Part shown: positions 1-11,922 of the stretch, piece by piece | Layout of the letters: each line of letters opens with the position of its first letter | Numbering within the stretch: the stretch's first letter is position 1 | From: Nemania diffusa | Lineage: Eukaryota; Ascomycota; Sordariomycetes; Xylariales; Xylariaceae | NCBI GenBank assembly: GCA_038501195.1 | Contig: JBBPUQ010000004.1 | Span: forward strand, 2,294,001 to 2,358,000 | DNA: 64,000 bases | Direction of reading: 5' to 3' | Made by a program: the position numbers and the translations under genes | Notes under the pieces: generated by a model | Told to the model about the DNA's origin: nothing | The model's database searches: none | What the model saw: only the letters and a program-made list of their open reading frames with translations

Positions 1-1331
1 GCGTGGCGGAGCCGTCGCCATTGCCGTCGGAGAGGCCGGCGTAGATGCCCTCGGCCCTGGCCTTGGCCTCGAGCAGGCGCCGCCACCCGGCGTGCGCGGG
101 CCGGACCTCGCACCAGGGGCCGTCCGTCTCGAGCATGAGGCGGCCGAGCGGGATCGCGCGGACGACGGCGCAGTTCGCCTCGGTCTTGAAGCTGCAGCCG
201 TTGGTCCCGATGTGGAGGCCGAGGGCCGCGAGCTCGCGCATCTCGGCCGCCGTGCCCGTGAAGCTGTGCACGACGCCGCCGCGCTCCAGCCTCTCCAGCC
301 GCGGCCCGAACTTGGCCTGCAGGAGCCCCACGAAGTCGGCGTGCGCGGCGCGCGAGTGCAGGAATAGGGGCGGCTGCGGGCGCAGCGAGAGCACGAGGTC
401 GAGCTGCGCCGCGAAGGAGTGGAGTTGTACCTTCTTGGAGCAGTAGTGCAGCCTGTCGTAGTCGAGGCCGAATTCGCCGAAGGCGACGAGAGCGCCCGGG
501 TGTGTGCTCCGGGCCGACTCGATGAGGGCTCGGAGCTCTGAGATGATCTCCTTGGTCTTTTCTGGGTCTGGGTCGTGGTCCTCTGAAACGGGTGTATCTG
601 GGTCAGGATTACTCGGCATGGCATACTCTTTTGCGTCGTGGTGGGCATGTGAGCTGCTGAATATGGCGCTTGAGCAGGGGTGGATGCCAGCTGTTGTGTA
701 TACGATACCCGCTACATGATCGTCAACAGTTGTCTTTTTTTATTATTATTTTAAAAAGAAAGAAAAAGAAAGAAAAGGGGGGTATAAATGACAGGGGAAA
801 GAGTTCACCTACGGTATTCCTTCGCTATATCAAGAGCATGCCTTGAACTTGTGAAGTCAGACCCGGTGACAAGCAGCTTTCGACATCCAACCTCTTGCGC
901 TCGCGACACCACGGCTTGTAGGTCATCTGGATGACGCTCCTTGCCATGATATACACCCCGAAATATGGGATCTGCGAGGTTTATTCCTATCTGATAGTAA
1001 CCAAAAGGATAGTTAGTAAAGCGAGAATGAAAATATGTAGTGTGTAGGAGCAGTAGAGTCATCCCACGCTCATGTCTCTAGGACGTTTACCAATGCCTCG
1101 TAAGGGAAACAGCACGAACGACCCTGAGATGTGTGTTCGATGACTCACATCAATATAGCGTGGTTTATATGTTAAACTACCATCTAAAGTAGCAGCAGAC
1201 GCAGGGCCTGTTGCCTCAGAAGTCATTGCTGAGACAAGAGATGAGAGAGGTCTCAGCAAAAATCTCGAAATTGGTAGTCGGCTAGTCTTAGAGTGCGTAA
1301 CACAATTAAAAAGAGGTATATTTCGGATCAT
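1..1331 (-). CDS. TatD-family metal-dependent deoxyribonuclease (3' part beyond the left edge)
   Basis: Exons on the minus strand: 1149-1331, 813-990 and 1-711, with the end of the gene outside the window. Donors GTGAGT and GTAGGT and acceptors CAG and TAG join the frame exactly. The joined protein reads ...RYID-IGINLADPIFRGVYHGK..., then KEYPG-IVYTTAGIHPC, GEFGLDYDR, VHSFTGT and LMLETDGPWCE. This is the TIM-barrel order of TatD hydrolases, with the early metal-ligand region, the GEFGLDY strand and the ETD-P motif. Family members are Mg-dependent 3'-5' exo/endonucleases linked to DNA repair and apoptotic DNA breakdown. Start: the ATG at 1331 gives an Arg/Ser-rich leader of about 35 residues that could be mitochondrial; a second ATG at 1226 (MTSEATG) would give the cytosolic or nuclear form. 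Exon 3 is about 70% GC and carries a short acidic insert (residues like PDPDTPVSEDHD), in contrast to the AT-richer exons 1-2. The family call is secure; the start is not. Confidence 0.9.
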
Positions 1332-1737
1332 CGAATACCTGCAGTCTTTATAAAGAAAATGGAAAGCGAAATTGCATTAATACGAATGAGTCAACAGAGA
1401 ACCTAGCAGGTTAGGTCTTATACATTATACGCCAACTTGTTTGTGAACAAGTCCTGCATCTTGTCTACAGCCAATCCCATCAAGTCTATGCAGATAGTGG
1501 GAATATTGTTATAGCTGGTGATAAAGCCCCATATATTGCAAATTATTCAGTAGTTAAATTCCAGCATAATCTTATAAGATGGATCAGGTGTCTACAATTT
1601 TTAATAGGCATTTCTCATAACTTGGGTAATTATGTTTCTTTTTCTGCCTATCTACGTGTTTTTAAATATCATCTAAAAATGATTCCCAACACCCAAAGTC
1701 TACATGTAGCTCAAGCAATAGCACCACCCCAGAATCA

Positions 1738-2805
1738 CTACGGCAAAACATAACCGCCGTCGACAATGACGTCACTGCCGGTTGTGTAGGTCGAGGCGTC
1801 GCTAGCGAGATATAGATATAAGCCTTTGATCTCCTTGACATGGCCCTGTCTTCCTAAGACTGCCATTCTGTAGGCCTCGTTGATTGCCGCCGGGCCAGCG
1901 CCCATCTTTGTGTCGAAAAATCCAGGTGAAACAATATTCACTCGAGCAAATTCCCGCCACTCCCGTGCCAGAGACTTGCCGAAATGCGTCACGAAAGCTT
2001 TCGTAGCGTTATATACAGGCTGGTCGGTTGGTACGTTGACGATATGTGCGCTCATGCTTGATGTTATAATAAGGTTTCCTGTGCCTTGGCGCTTGAATAC
2101 CTCACCAACGTACTTGGCACAGAGCACCACACCATCAACTAAATACCACGTCAGCGCATGAATGTTCTATTCGTTACCCCTCAGGTGTGTACTTTACCAT
2201 TGACGGACATCTGCTTCCTGTACTCCTCTAGCGTCTGCTCTAGGATAGGCTTAGATATAGCCATACCTATGGCCTGTTAGACGGCAATATCCCAATCCTA
2301 CCCCGATTGAGCCTGCGCATAACTCACCAGCATTGGCAACATAGACGTCTATTCTGCCAAAGTCCGCCAAGACTTTATTAATTCCGTCTTGTACTTCCTG
2401 GGGATTGGAGACTGAGATATACTGTTTAGTTTCAGAGCATGCTAGCCAGGAATGAATGATAGCTTACTGTCAACCTTATACGCGTTTGTCTTCAGGCCGT
2501 GGACCGCAGCCAATCTATCAGCCTTCGCGATGGCAGCATCGTTTCTTCAAGTAATTGTGAGGACTAGGAACTTAAGCTGCAAGGCCTTAGTTTGTGCTGA
2601 CTCACGAATTGTACCACAACGCAACATTAGCGTTCGCCTCCGCCATTGCCTCTGCTACGGCGTATCCGATGCCATCCGCAGCACCAGTCACGACAACTAC
2701 CTTGCCCGTCATACGAAACTGCTCTAGAACGTTGGCAGAAGTATCTGGGACAGGTCGGGGGAACCCCTCCCTCACGACCCCGCATTCGTCGAATCCCATA
2801 GACAT
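1738..2805 (-). CDS. Short-chain dehydrogenase/reductase, sorbose reductase (Sou1)-like
   Basis: Five exons on the minus strand: 2606-2805, 2468-2544, 2328-2411, 2198-2266 and 1738-2138. They join without frame loss to 276 residues. Visible classical-SDR landmarks are the NADP(H)-binding TGAADGIG at residues 40-47, NAG near 119, the catalytic Ser in ITSSMS near 170, and the catalytic YNATK at 186-190. The C-terminus VDGGYVLP is typical of this subfamily. The pattern ALWYNS-NDAAIAKADRLA and EYRKQMSVNVDG matches, from memory, fungal L-sorbose/xylulose/mannitol-type reductases, which reduce ketoses with NADPH in the cytosol. The exact substrate cannot be told from sequence. All catalytic residues are present, so it looks functional. 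It has the same orientation as the TatD gene downstream. Confidence 0.9.
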
Positions 2806-4817
2806 TTTGGATATTGTCGTGAATGGCCTGTATAAGCGATGAGAGAAGAAGAGAAACCGTCTCGAGGCAAATAGGCTACCTCGACCTTGGTGTTGATGCG
2901 ACGGTCGTTAATGTTGCTCCTAATCTAATACGCTGCCAAACCTGGACTCCTAGATAATGCCCAACGCTATTCCTCAATCATAACTTGCGCTAGATAGATC
3001 GTCCACGTATCGCTGTGGATCTAGTAATCTCCTATTTCGACGTAGCTGCTGTGCGACTTGACCAGACTTGAATAGCGGCTTCTTTAGGTATCATTGTACT
3101 ACATATGTCATAGGGTATCTACCTATCTGTCACAGTACACCAGTTTATTATATACCAGGCAATTCAATTGCTATCTAGGTACCTACATACACCTATGGCC
3201 CGATATGCTCATGACGACCATGCGATTCCGCCAAGGGTTGTTCATGAACTACAGCTAATGCAATTAGTTATTTAGTATACGATGAGAACTAATCGATCGG
3301 TCTTCACTTAGTCTAAAAAACGGTTGTCTTTGGCTAAATTACTAAGTAATTTCGATATAGGTAGGTTTTCTCCTCTCTCAGCTTTATAATCTATAGCTCA
3401 AACGGCCTGGACACCTTCCTTCATTGAATGAGGTCACATACTTGCCCAGACTAATAGGACGCTATTAGTCTTGCCAACGGTAATATTTTTCCGGCAGCTA
3501 AAACACCAGAGTGCGACTTAAGTACATATCAGCAGAAGACCCGTAGACCCACAAAGAGCGCCGATTTGGGGTTGAACTAAATACCCCAGAAAAGATTGCC
3601 CACAAATCAGGGGTCAGGATTGAATCTATTTTACAATAACTACCTGTCCAGCCTCAAATTCTCTAGGTGTGTCGTCCTAATCTTAGCGTGGTATTTCTCT
3701 TATTATTCATCTCTTATATCTCATAGCAAGCCTAAATAAAGTGTTTAGCATTGGTGCACTTAAACCCGTGTTAACTACCTAGGTACCTAAATAAAATTTA
3801 GCGAATACCGACCTATTTTTCACACTCGCACTCGGCCAGAGTTTTCCCCAGGCACTTGATAGCGTCTTGTCACTTGAACAGCTCCTATGCAGCCATATCT
3901 CTCTTGGAAGTCGGTGTGTAAAAAAATATAAAATAAAACAAAAATCAATACGTTACTATATATAGATACAGTGTATGTAGATCAACGTAACCACTTAATA
4001 CCATAAGCTGGCGCCCTAACTTGTATTGGCTTTACCAGGTCAGCTCACTTGTACCGTTTCAGTGTCGTAGGCAGGTATCTGGAATACTTATATGGTCGCT
4101 AGTAAATCGAATGAATTCGAGAATACGAAGTTTCAATCCTAAGCGAATCGTGTGCATATTTATGATGGTACCTACAAGTCTACGGGTTTCTCTCAGCCCT
4201 GACCCGGCACGTTTATCTGATACGTATCTATATAATCCTAGTTTAACATAAGCGTATCAACTTAATAAGATGCACCAGCTAGTCGGGTCAGACTTGCAGT
4301 ATCAATAAGAGTAACCTGACGTCCGAAGATCGTCTTATTTTATTGCGCTAGTTAGTTTTTTTTGGTTTCTCTCTTGATTATACCTAAATAAACTTATATA
4401 ATAAATATACTAGCATGCGCCTCTACCCTCAAACACGCTACCTCGACTATCTATTGCTCTTTAGGAAATATTCAACTTTTATCAATTGTCACGGTATCAA
4501 CTAGTATATCAAATGATGTAAAGGGCCTTCCGAGTTATCTATTAACTTCTTTGATGTGATTGTTGTAGTCTAGCTTAAAAACAAGCATTTTTAAAACCTT
4601 ATATGGTTCTAGCTGACACTATTACTAAGCGGCGCCATGATCATACAGCTCCTATAATCCTTCGCTTTCAAATACTAATTAACGCAGCCAGCACCTCATA
4701 AGATGCGTCAAGAAGCCCATGAAATTAGGATCATACCTCCATCTAGTATACTATAAGATAAGCTTTAGTAGTTCCTATAGTGAGCTAGTCCTAGAATCGA
4801 GTCTACTATGTCTCTGT
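2806..4817. other. Intergenic stretch, no gene recognised
   Basis: No open frame shows a recognisable product. The base composition is moderately AT-rich with many TA and CTAG steps. Two copies of the palindrome AGGTACCT lie at 3177 and 3781. The last 200 bp or so (from about 4620) run into the polypurine tract of the LTR below and probably are decayed internal sequence of that retroelement, but no pol motif could be read. Confidence 0.4.
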
Positions 4818-4818
4818 C

Positions 4819-4827
4819 AGAGGAGGA
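4819..4827 (+). other. Polypurine tract of an LTR retroelement
   Basis: AGAGGAGGA sits directly before the TGTCACAG start of the LTR. In LTR retrotransposons this purine run primes plus-strand DNA synthesis and lies immediately upstream of the 3' LTR. Its position identifies the repeat at 4828-5350 as a 3' LTR and gives the element a plus orientation. Confidence 0.45.
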
Positions 4828-5350
4828 TGTCACAGAGTGAATAGAAGTCCTGTCGCAGCTAGGTAGAAGGTGTAGTATAGGGCTCAATAGATAGATTCAT
4901 TGATTCCTGACCTTCTAGATATATAAGGGGGACCGAAGGTCCCTTATATATAGCCAAATCAATAGATATAACCACCTTATAGGGTCTGGTTACTTTATCA
5001 TATAACAGTCTCCTCATGTCGCAGGTAGACTGTAATAGCTATCTCTAGCGCTCCTTATTAAGGAAGAGAATATGTCGCCTACTCTCTTCATTTATTAAGT
5101 CCCCCGCTCATTCGGACGTCGGCAAGATGTAGGTATTGCAATGATAAAGAATGCTACAAGGCCGGTAGTAGTAATGTCCTAGAGAATATTAAAGACGTTC
5201 CGATATTTGCTTGGCCCGACAACAACTCGAAAATCTAATGACCTGTCACGGGATGGAACTGCAACGCTAAACCACAACACTACTAAAAGTAGAACGTTGT
5301 TAAGGTGGGAACCTTGATCGTTTGCAGCTCTTATATATAGGACTGTGACA
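4828..5350 (+). mobile_element. 3' LTR remnant of a retrotransposon (about 523 bp)
   Basis: The segment starts with TGTCACAG and ends with CTGTGACA. This is an 8-bp perfect inverted terminal repeat with the TG...CA ends of LTRs, and a purine tract abuts its left end. It holds an internal inverted repeat near 4919-4952 (arms TATATAAGGG and CCCTTATATA). I see no second LTR copy in the window and no matching 5-bp target duplication (GAGGA on the left, TGCAC on the right), so it is a truncated or decayed element. The family (gypsy or copia) cannot be decided. Confidence 0.5.
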
Positions 5351-6772
5351 TGCACCCCTTCATGTGTATTAGACTTATACTAAAATATACTTCTAGCTCT
5401 GCAAAATACAGCGCTCAAAGAAACGAGTTACATGTTAGGAGTGACTATTTACTTGTCGCTTGGCTGCAGCTTTCGGGTTTTGTTGTAGTAAGTTATGACT
5501 GTGATATCAAATGTCATACAACGCACAGCCCGCCTAATTACGGAGTGTTCTAGCATGGTTCCCAACATAATAATAATCGACGACGGTTGACCAGACTATA
5601 AAGGGGCTAGATGATGAATCGGATATGGATTGCGGCAGTAGCACGCCAAATCTGTATGTGTATACAGAATATAAAATATAGGACTGTACTCCGTTCTCGG
5701 TTCCGCTCCCGGCTTCGTTGTGCGAAGCCCCGGCTCTAGTCTGTTCGGAACCGACACCGGTTGCAGCTACTACGCAATTTTACACCGCGCCTCTTTAGAC
5801 CCGGGTCAATCAAACCTACTAGAGGGATGTTTCTTGAAGATCTATTGCTGGGTTGGCAATTTAACTGGATAGGTTATGTCTTAAATGTCTCACAATATCG
5901 TCCCTGCTGTATCTAGTGTTCTCCAATGTTTAAGTGCTTGCAGGTGATGACATAAGCCAATTTACGCGTGTATAAGTGTGGGGCTGAACTCACAGCCTGC
6001 AGTGATTTATGGGGACGCGTTTTGATAGGAACCTATGATACAAAAATAGGGCTAATATTAAGGGGAAAGACCAAAAGCTAAAGGATCTTCTCTCAGTACA
6101 GAAAAGAAGGCACAACGAAGTTGGGGAGATTTGCAGCAGGTAGGTGATGCAGCAAGCTGAAGTAGCAGCATATGTAATGCAAGTAATTTACAGAATATCT
6201 ACAGTGCAGCGCATAGGTACAGACCCACCATTGACGAACCCCGCCATTCACAAACCCGCGTCAATGGGCTCTGAATGGCTGGTGGCTCGCCTGCCTGCGA
6301 GTTACCCTAGGCAGGTAAGTACTGTAAGCCCAGGTATCTAGTGAACCTGATTAGCTGCGAGCCCATAAGTAGTAGGCACATTAGGTACCTACCTACCTAA
6401 TGCCCATGTACAGTGCCCCTCACAGGTGTTACATTGCCCCGAGCTTGTTTGTCCCTTGCAGGTTGACGCGCTAAAAAGTGATTAAGACGCGGTCTCCTAG
6501 GGAACACCGCGTCTCTATTTAAGGTTGGTCTGTCGTGCATCTTCTGCATCTGAATTTTATTCAACATCACCATCCAGCCAACTGGCCTAACGCACCTGTC
6601 AATTGCCTCCTTTGATACCCATGAACCTTGGACTGCATAAAGCCCACTAATGAATCAAGCCATACATCCATAATTTCTACGTCGTCTGTACATTTACTTC
6701 TCAGTTGACGCCGTCGTCCTAACTCTATCCCCGCCAGCCCTTTCCCCCACGGGTTATCTCTAACGCGTTACC
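5351..6772. other. Intergenic and RNR promoter region
   Basis: No gene is recognised. Near 5697-5754 there is a nested inverted repeat: outer arms TCGGTTCCG and CGGAACCGA, inner arms GGCTTCG and CGAAGCC. The right half holds the ACGCGT-type boxes listed separately and one AGGTACCT palindrome at 6383. It ends at the start codon of the ribonucleotide reductase gene. Confidence 0.5.
5964..6768. promoter_or_regulatory. MluI cell-cycle boxes (MCB-like) upstream of the RNR gene
   Basis: ACGCGT occurs at 5964 and 6015, and again within AACGCGTT a few bases before the start codon (about 6763). A pair of inverted arms, AGACGCGGT at 6485-6493 and ACCGCGTCT at 6506-6514, carries two more ACGCG cores; ACGCGC lies near 6465. 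MBF-type factors bind ACGCGT and drive S-phase transcription of ribonucleotide reductase genes in yeasts. The cluster before this RNR gene fits that regulation. The link is inference, because no binding data are available here. Confidence 0.5.
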
Positions 6773-9682
6773 ATGTATGTTAAGAAGCGAGGTATGTTGT
6801 CCCTTAGGTATCCCTCTTCCGTGGTATTAGTTACTGAAGAGTAGATAGATGGCCGCCAGGAGCGTGTCCAATTCGACAAGATCACTGCCCGTGTATCGCG
6901 CTTGTGTTACGGGCTTGACACCGACCATGTCGACCCTGTTGCTATCACCATGAAGGTGATCTCGGGTGTATACGGGGGTGTCACAACTGTTCAGCTTGAC
7001 GACTTGGTAAGCATTCCCACACAATTCAAATAGTACGTAGCAAGTTGCCTAACAGTGCCTCCAAAAAACAGGCAGCCGAGACCGCCGCCTACATGACCGT
7101 CACCCACCCAGACTATGCTATCCTAGCAGCACGTATCGCTGTGTCAAACCTTCACAAGCAGACAAAGAAGCAGTGGTCAACTGTTGTCAGCGACTTGTAC
7201 CATTACATCAACCCCAAGAATAATAAACCATCGCCTATGATTTCGCAGGAGACATACGACTGTGTGATGAGACACAAAGAAGAGTTTGATTCCGCAATTG
7301 TATATGACCGCGATTTCAACTACCAATACTTCGGCTTCAAGACTCTGGAGCGATCATACCTCCTCAAGATCAACGGCAAGATTGTTGAGCGGCCTCAACA
7401 CATGATCATGCGTGTGGCTGTAGGCATCTGGGGAGACGATATTGAGAAGGTCCTCGAGACCTACAACCTCATGTCCTTGAAATACTTCACTCATGCTTCT
7501 CCTACACTGTTCAATGCTGGAACCCCCCAACCTCAGATGTCGTCCTGTTTCCTGGTCGATATGAAAGATGATAGCATTGACGGCATCTATGACACCCTCA
7601 AGACATGTGCTATGATTTCTAAGATGGCCGGAGGAATTGGCCTAAATGTTCACCGTATCCGTGCCACGGGCTCTTATATCGCCGGCACTAATGGTACATC
7701 AAACGGCATTGTGCCCATGTTACGTGTCTTCAATAACACCGCCCGCTACGTTGACCAGGGTGGTAATAAGCGACCTGGAGCTTTTGCCATCTACCTTGAG
7801 CCATGGCACTCAGACGTGTTCGAGTTCTTGGATCTGCGAAAGAACCACGGGAAAGAGGAAGTACGTGCGCGTGACCTCTTCCTTGCCCTTTGGATCCCCG
7901 ATCTTTTCATGAAGCGTGTTGAGAAGAACGGCGACTGGACACTGATGTGCCCGAACGAGTGCCCTGGTCTTGCTGATGTCTACGGTGACGAATTCGAAGC
8001 CCTCTACGAGAAGTATGAAGCTGAGGGTCGCGGTCGTCAAACGATCAAGGCCCAGAAGCTCTGGTATGCTATTCTTGAGGCCCAGACAGAGACTGGAAAC
8101 CCCTTCATGCTCTACAAGGACCACGCCAATCGCAAGAGTAACCAGAAGAACCTGGGCACAATCCGCAGTTCTAATCTGTGCACTGAAATCATCGAGTATT
8201 CCGCTCCCGATGAAGTTGCTGTTTGCAACCTGGCATCTATGTCTTTACCGTCTTTCGTGGATTACAACTCGGAAACCTATGACTTTCAAAAATTGCACGA
8301 GGTCACGCAAGTTGTTGTTCGGAATCTAAACAGGGTCATCGATGTAAACCATTACCCTGTCCCTGAGGCACGCAATAGCAACATGCGCCACCGGCCTATT
8401 GGTCTCGGTGTTCAAGGTCTAGCTGATACCTTCCTTGCCCTCCGCATGCCTTTTGAATCACCTGAGGCTCGACAACTCAACAAGCAGATCTTCGAAACAA
8501 TGTACCACGCTGCTTTGACCGCATCAATGGACATCGCGAAAGAGGAAGGCCGGTACTCTACCTACGAGGGCTCCCCTATTTCCCAGGGTATCCTTCAGTA
8601 TGACATGTGGAATGTTACTCCCTCGGACCTTTGGGACTGGGCTGCCCTCAAGGAGCAGATTCAGCAACACGGTGTACGCAACAGTCTCCTCATGGCGCCT
8701 ATGCCGACTGCCAGTACCTCGCAGATCTTGGGCAACAACGAGTGCTTCGAGCCCTATACATCGAACATTTACTCTCGTCGTGTTCTGGCTGGCGAATTTC
8801 AGGTCGTCAATCCCTGGCTTCTAAAGGATCTGGTCGACTTAGGTCTGTGGTCTGATAACATGAAGAATCGCATTATCGCCGAGAACGGTTCCGTTCAGAA
8901 CATCCCTAGTATCCCTGCCGCAGTCAAGGCTCTGTACAAGACAGTCTGGGAAATTTCGCAGCGGACAGTCGTACAGATGGCTGCTGACCGTGGTGCCTTT
9001 ATTGATCAGTCGCAATCACTCAACATCCATATGAGAGAGCCTACAATGGGCAAGATCACGAGCATGCATTTTACTGGTTGGAAGCTGGGTCTCAAGACTG
9101 GCATGTACTACTTGCGAACGCAAGCTGCCGCTCAACCCATTCAGTTCACTGTTGATCAAGAAGCATTGAAGGTTATCGACTCAGCAGCTGCTAGACCCGG
9201 CGCGTTGAAGAAGCGAGCACCTCCGTCTGGCAGCCACATGTCCTCCCCTTCACCTGCTATTTCACGACCGATGTATGCGAAGAGGCAAGACTCCAACATT
9301 ACTAACTCCCCTCACGGAGTCCCCACACCTAGTGCTACCCCTCCGCCTCTAAAGGAGATAATAGTTACGGAGACAGTTGCGTCTTCCGCCAAGGCTTCAA
9401 CCTTCGAGGCTGATGCACCTAAAGGAGAGAGCCCTAAAGCTCTGGCAACCGAACCTACTGAGAAGCCCAAGGCCGACGAGCTACCAGAGGCTGCCCTGGA
9501 GGACAATAAGTCGCCAAAGCAAGATGAAGACAACGAAGATAAGAGCAAGGAGCGTGAGTATGATATCTATGCCGACGCTGTTCTAGCTTGTAAGTATTCC
9601 TAACTTGACCTCCTCAAACCCCTCTAACAACAACACAGGCAGCATTGAGAATCCCGAGGCCTGTGTTATGTGCAGTGGTTGA
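6773..9682 (+). CDS. rnr1: Ribonucleoside-diphosphate reductase large subunit (class Ia R1)
   Basis: Exons: 6773-6791, 6849-7006, 7072-9589 and 9639-9682, giving 912 residues. The protein reduces ribonucleoside diphosphates to deoxyribonucleotides with the small subunit. It starts with the ATP-cone ([18 protein letters not shown]). Active-site residues fall where expected: Cys218 (SSCFLVD), Asn427/Cys429/Glu431 in [10 protein letters not shown], Cys444 (CNLASMSLP) and the C-terminal redox pair CVMC at 907-910. The last exon restores the [14 protein letters not shown] tail, which reading through the final intron would lose. The first exon holds only six codons plus one base. Residues of about 715-890 form a long Ser/Pro/Lys/Glu-rich disordered linker before the C-terminal swinging arm. 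MCB-like boxes lie upstream. Very secure. Confidence 0.97.
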
Positions 9683-11102
9683 AGGGATGGGATATGCATG
9701 AGAACCGAAAGTGACGATATTACGCAGTAGGTGATGATGGTTTATTAATATGTGATGGACGAGACGCAACGAGTTAGATAGTGGGATACTTGATTCCTTT
9801 GCCAGGGGTGTATCCGGAACCCTACGTGCCAATGGCGCTTGTACAGCCTGGAGAATTGTACAGGTACTGAATTGTTTCGCTGTTTATGGCGATAAATGCT
9901 GGATCGGCGTTCGTTATGTTATTATGTCTAGTGTAGATTTGATTAATTATGATACATGCACACAATCTGGGTTTACCCCCTCATGGCCACAGCGTCCGTG
10001 ATTCAAGTTCTCATTAGGTGACTCGGCAGATGTAGGTTTGACGGGATTCCTAATCGATTAATAAACTTATTGGTATCAGTATGTGCTGTTCTAGGTACTT
10101 TGCTGCATACTCGCAATTTGTTGCTTAATATGCCAACCTGACAGATGCATCAAATTGTTAAAGAGGGATGGGGGGGGGGGGGGGGGGGTTCATTCCATTT
10201 TTTATTGACCTTTTCTTATCTCTTACTACCCTTCTCGCATTTGCATAGGTATTGTAGAATGTTGTAACGGCTTTAGTAGCAGGCACATGAGCAACTGCAG
10301 TAGATATGTCTGATTTTTGATATAGTGACAGTATAGCACTATGGATTTATTAATTTTACGATCAAATACAAAAAAAAATTGTCCTACAAACTCAAACATG
10401 CCTAATTTTATTAAACTATCACTGATAGATTTGATAAGGTATACATTCGATTATACCTATCATTTCCCCTCATGATTACATCAGCTCCATTGGAATGTCT
10501 CCTACACGCTCAGCATCTATTCTAAGAGTATAGGTCAACGTACATATAGCAATAAAGTAATTTTATAGTAGTGACTAAGAAAACTCTGTCAAACAAGGTA
10601 GAATTTTTAGCGATTACTAGCCTCTGTTACATGATCACGAAAATATAAGTCTCTCTTATTCATCGTAGGTGTAATAAAGCTCATTGAACCCACTGATTAC
10701 TGAACATTTATCGCATTCACTCCAACCTTGCGTGGATGAGCCAATGGCTACCATGTTAGTTGTGGTGATTGCTAACGATCCAGCATATTATTTGGTCAGG
10801 GATACCTGACACTGGGTATAAACTTTGAATCAGTAATCATATTTTTAACATTTACCGTGGGAGATTCATAATCAGTCTCAATAGCTAGGCATTCCATGAA
10901 AACATCGTCGTCATCAGTCTGACAAATTAAGGAGTTAGTCACGATGTCGATTATGACCAATTCAGACAGTAAAAACACGGGAAACACGGGATTTATTACT
11001 CTGGGAGTCTTGAAGTTGATATAAATAAGTGCCGTGTCTTCCGCGTAGCTAGAAATTAGCATCCTTTCAGCAAAGATTGAATTGCCATCCACAGCTACAA
11101 AG
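9683..11102. other. Intergenic stretch with a poly-G run
   Basis: No supported gene. A homopolymer of 19 G lies at about 10170-10188. A 98-codon minus-strand open frame (10796-11092) starts 11 bp from the next gene's start codon and has no recognisable motif, so it is not called. The right end must contain the promoter of the carbonic-anhydrase-like gene. Confidence 0.4.
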
Positions 11103-11922
11103 ATGGCTCCAACTCAAGTTTCAGAGCTTCTCAGACGAGCTGAGTAAGAGCATTACTCTGTACACTCTGGAGATTTAAACCTAATGTGGAATGTGACAGG
11201 ATCTTGTCTAAAGATCATGAACCTCTCCCGTTATTGACAGAGGTCGGGTTGAAGCCACGGAGCATGATATGTAAGTATTAATCACGTCAGGAGTGGTGCA
11301 AGAGCATAAAATTCTAACCAGCGGAACAGTCTGCTGCTTCGACTGGCGTGTTAAGCCAGAAGAATTCCTTGGACTCACAGACGCAGATGGTAAATAATTA
11401 AAGATCTCCCACCCCGAGGTGCCACATCTTACTCAGTGAATCTCTAGGTGCGGTTCTCGTGAGAACGGCGTCGGGTACACCAGCAAGAAATATCCCCGAC
11501 ATCGCGGTGATTGATAAGCTTCTGGGACTTACCGAACTCATAGTGATTAAGCATACTGGTAAGTAGTACATCGATATTGGCTAATTCGGTTATCGCATTG
11601 GCGCTTATGAACTATATTAGACTGCGGTGCAACGTACATAACGGACAATGATGTTCGTGATCATATAATCAAACACAATCCCGACCTTACTGGTAAACTG
11701 GAGGATTTTACTATCCTAGCTACTACGGAGTAAGTCTCCTCTTATTGTGGTACACTAATGCCACTATGATGTACTAATATCTCACTTTATAGTATTGTGA
11801 AGCGGACCCAGCTTGACGTGGAAATTATCAAATCGTCTCCTCTTATCAGAAAAGAGTTGCGCGACTCTACCTCAGGTCTACTTTATGATATTAAGACTGG
11901 GAAAGTTACCAAGGTTGTCTAG
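11103..11922 (+). CDS. Beta-carbonic-anhydrase-like protein (short fungal type)
   Basis: Six small exons: 11103-11143, 11200-11270, 11330-11389, 11448-11558, 11621-11729 and 11793-11922. All have GT-AG borders and phases that join to 173 residues, although no single exon gives a long open frame. The product contains CCFDWRV (the Cys-x-Asp-x-Arg zinc and catalytic dyad motif) at about residue 40 and HTDCGATYI (His-x-x-Cys zinc ligands) near 95. That is the beta-CA zinc site. It ends with LYDIKTGKVTKVV, a typical C-terminal strand. Beta-CAs interconvert CO2 and bicarbonate, usually as dimers or tetramers in cytosol or mitochondria. The usual RNAGG segment between the two zinc motifs reads RTASG, so substrate-site details may differ. 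Fold and metal site are confident; activity is inferred. Confidence 0.85.

Noticed and set aside
10796..11092. 98-codon minus-strand open frame
   Set aside because: No domain, no splice context, and its start lies 11 bp from the start of the carbonic-anhydrase-like gene, where a promoter is expected.
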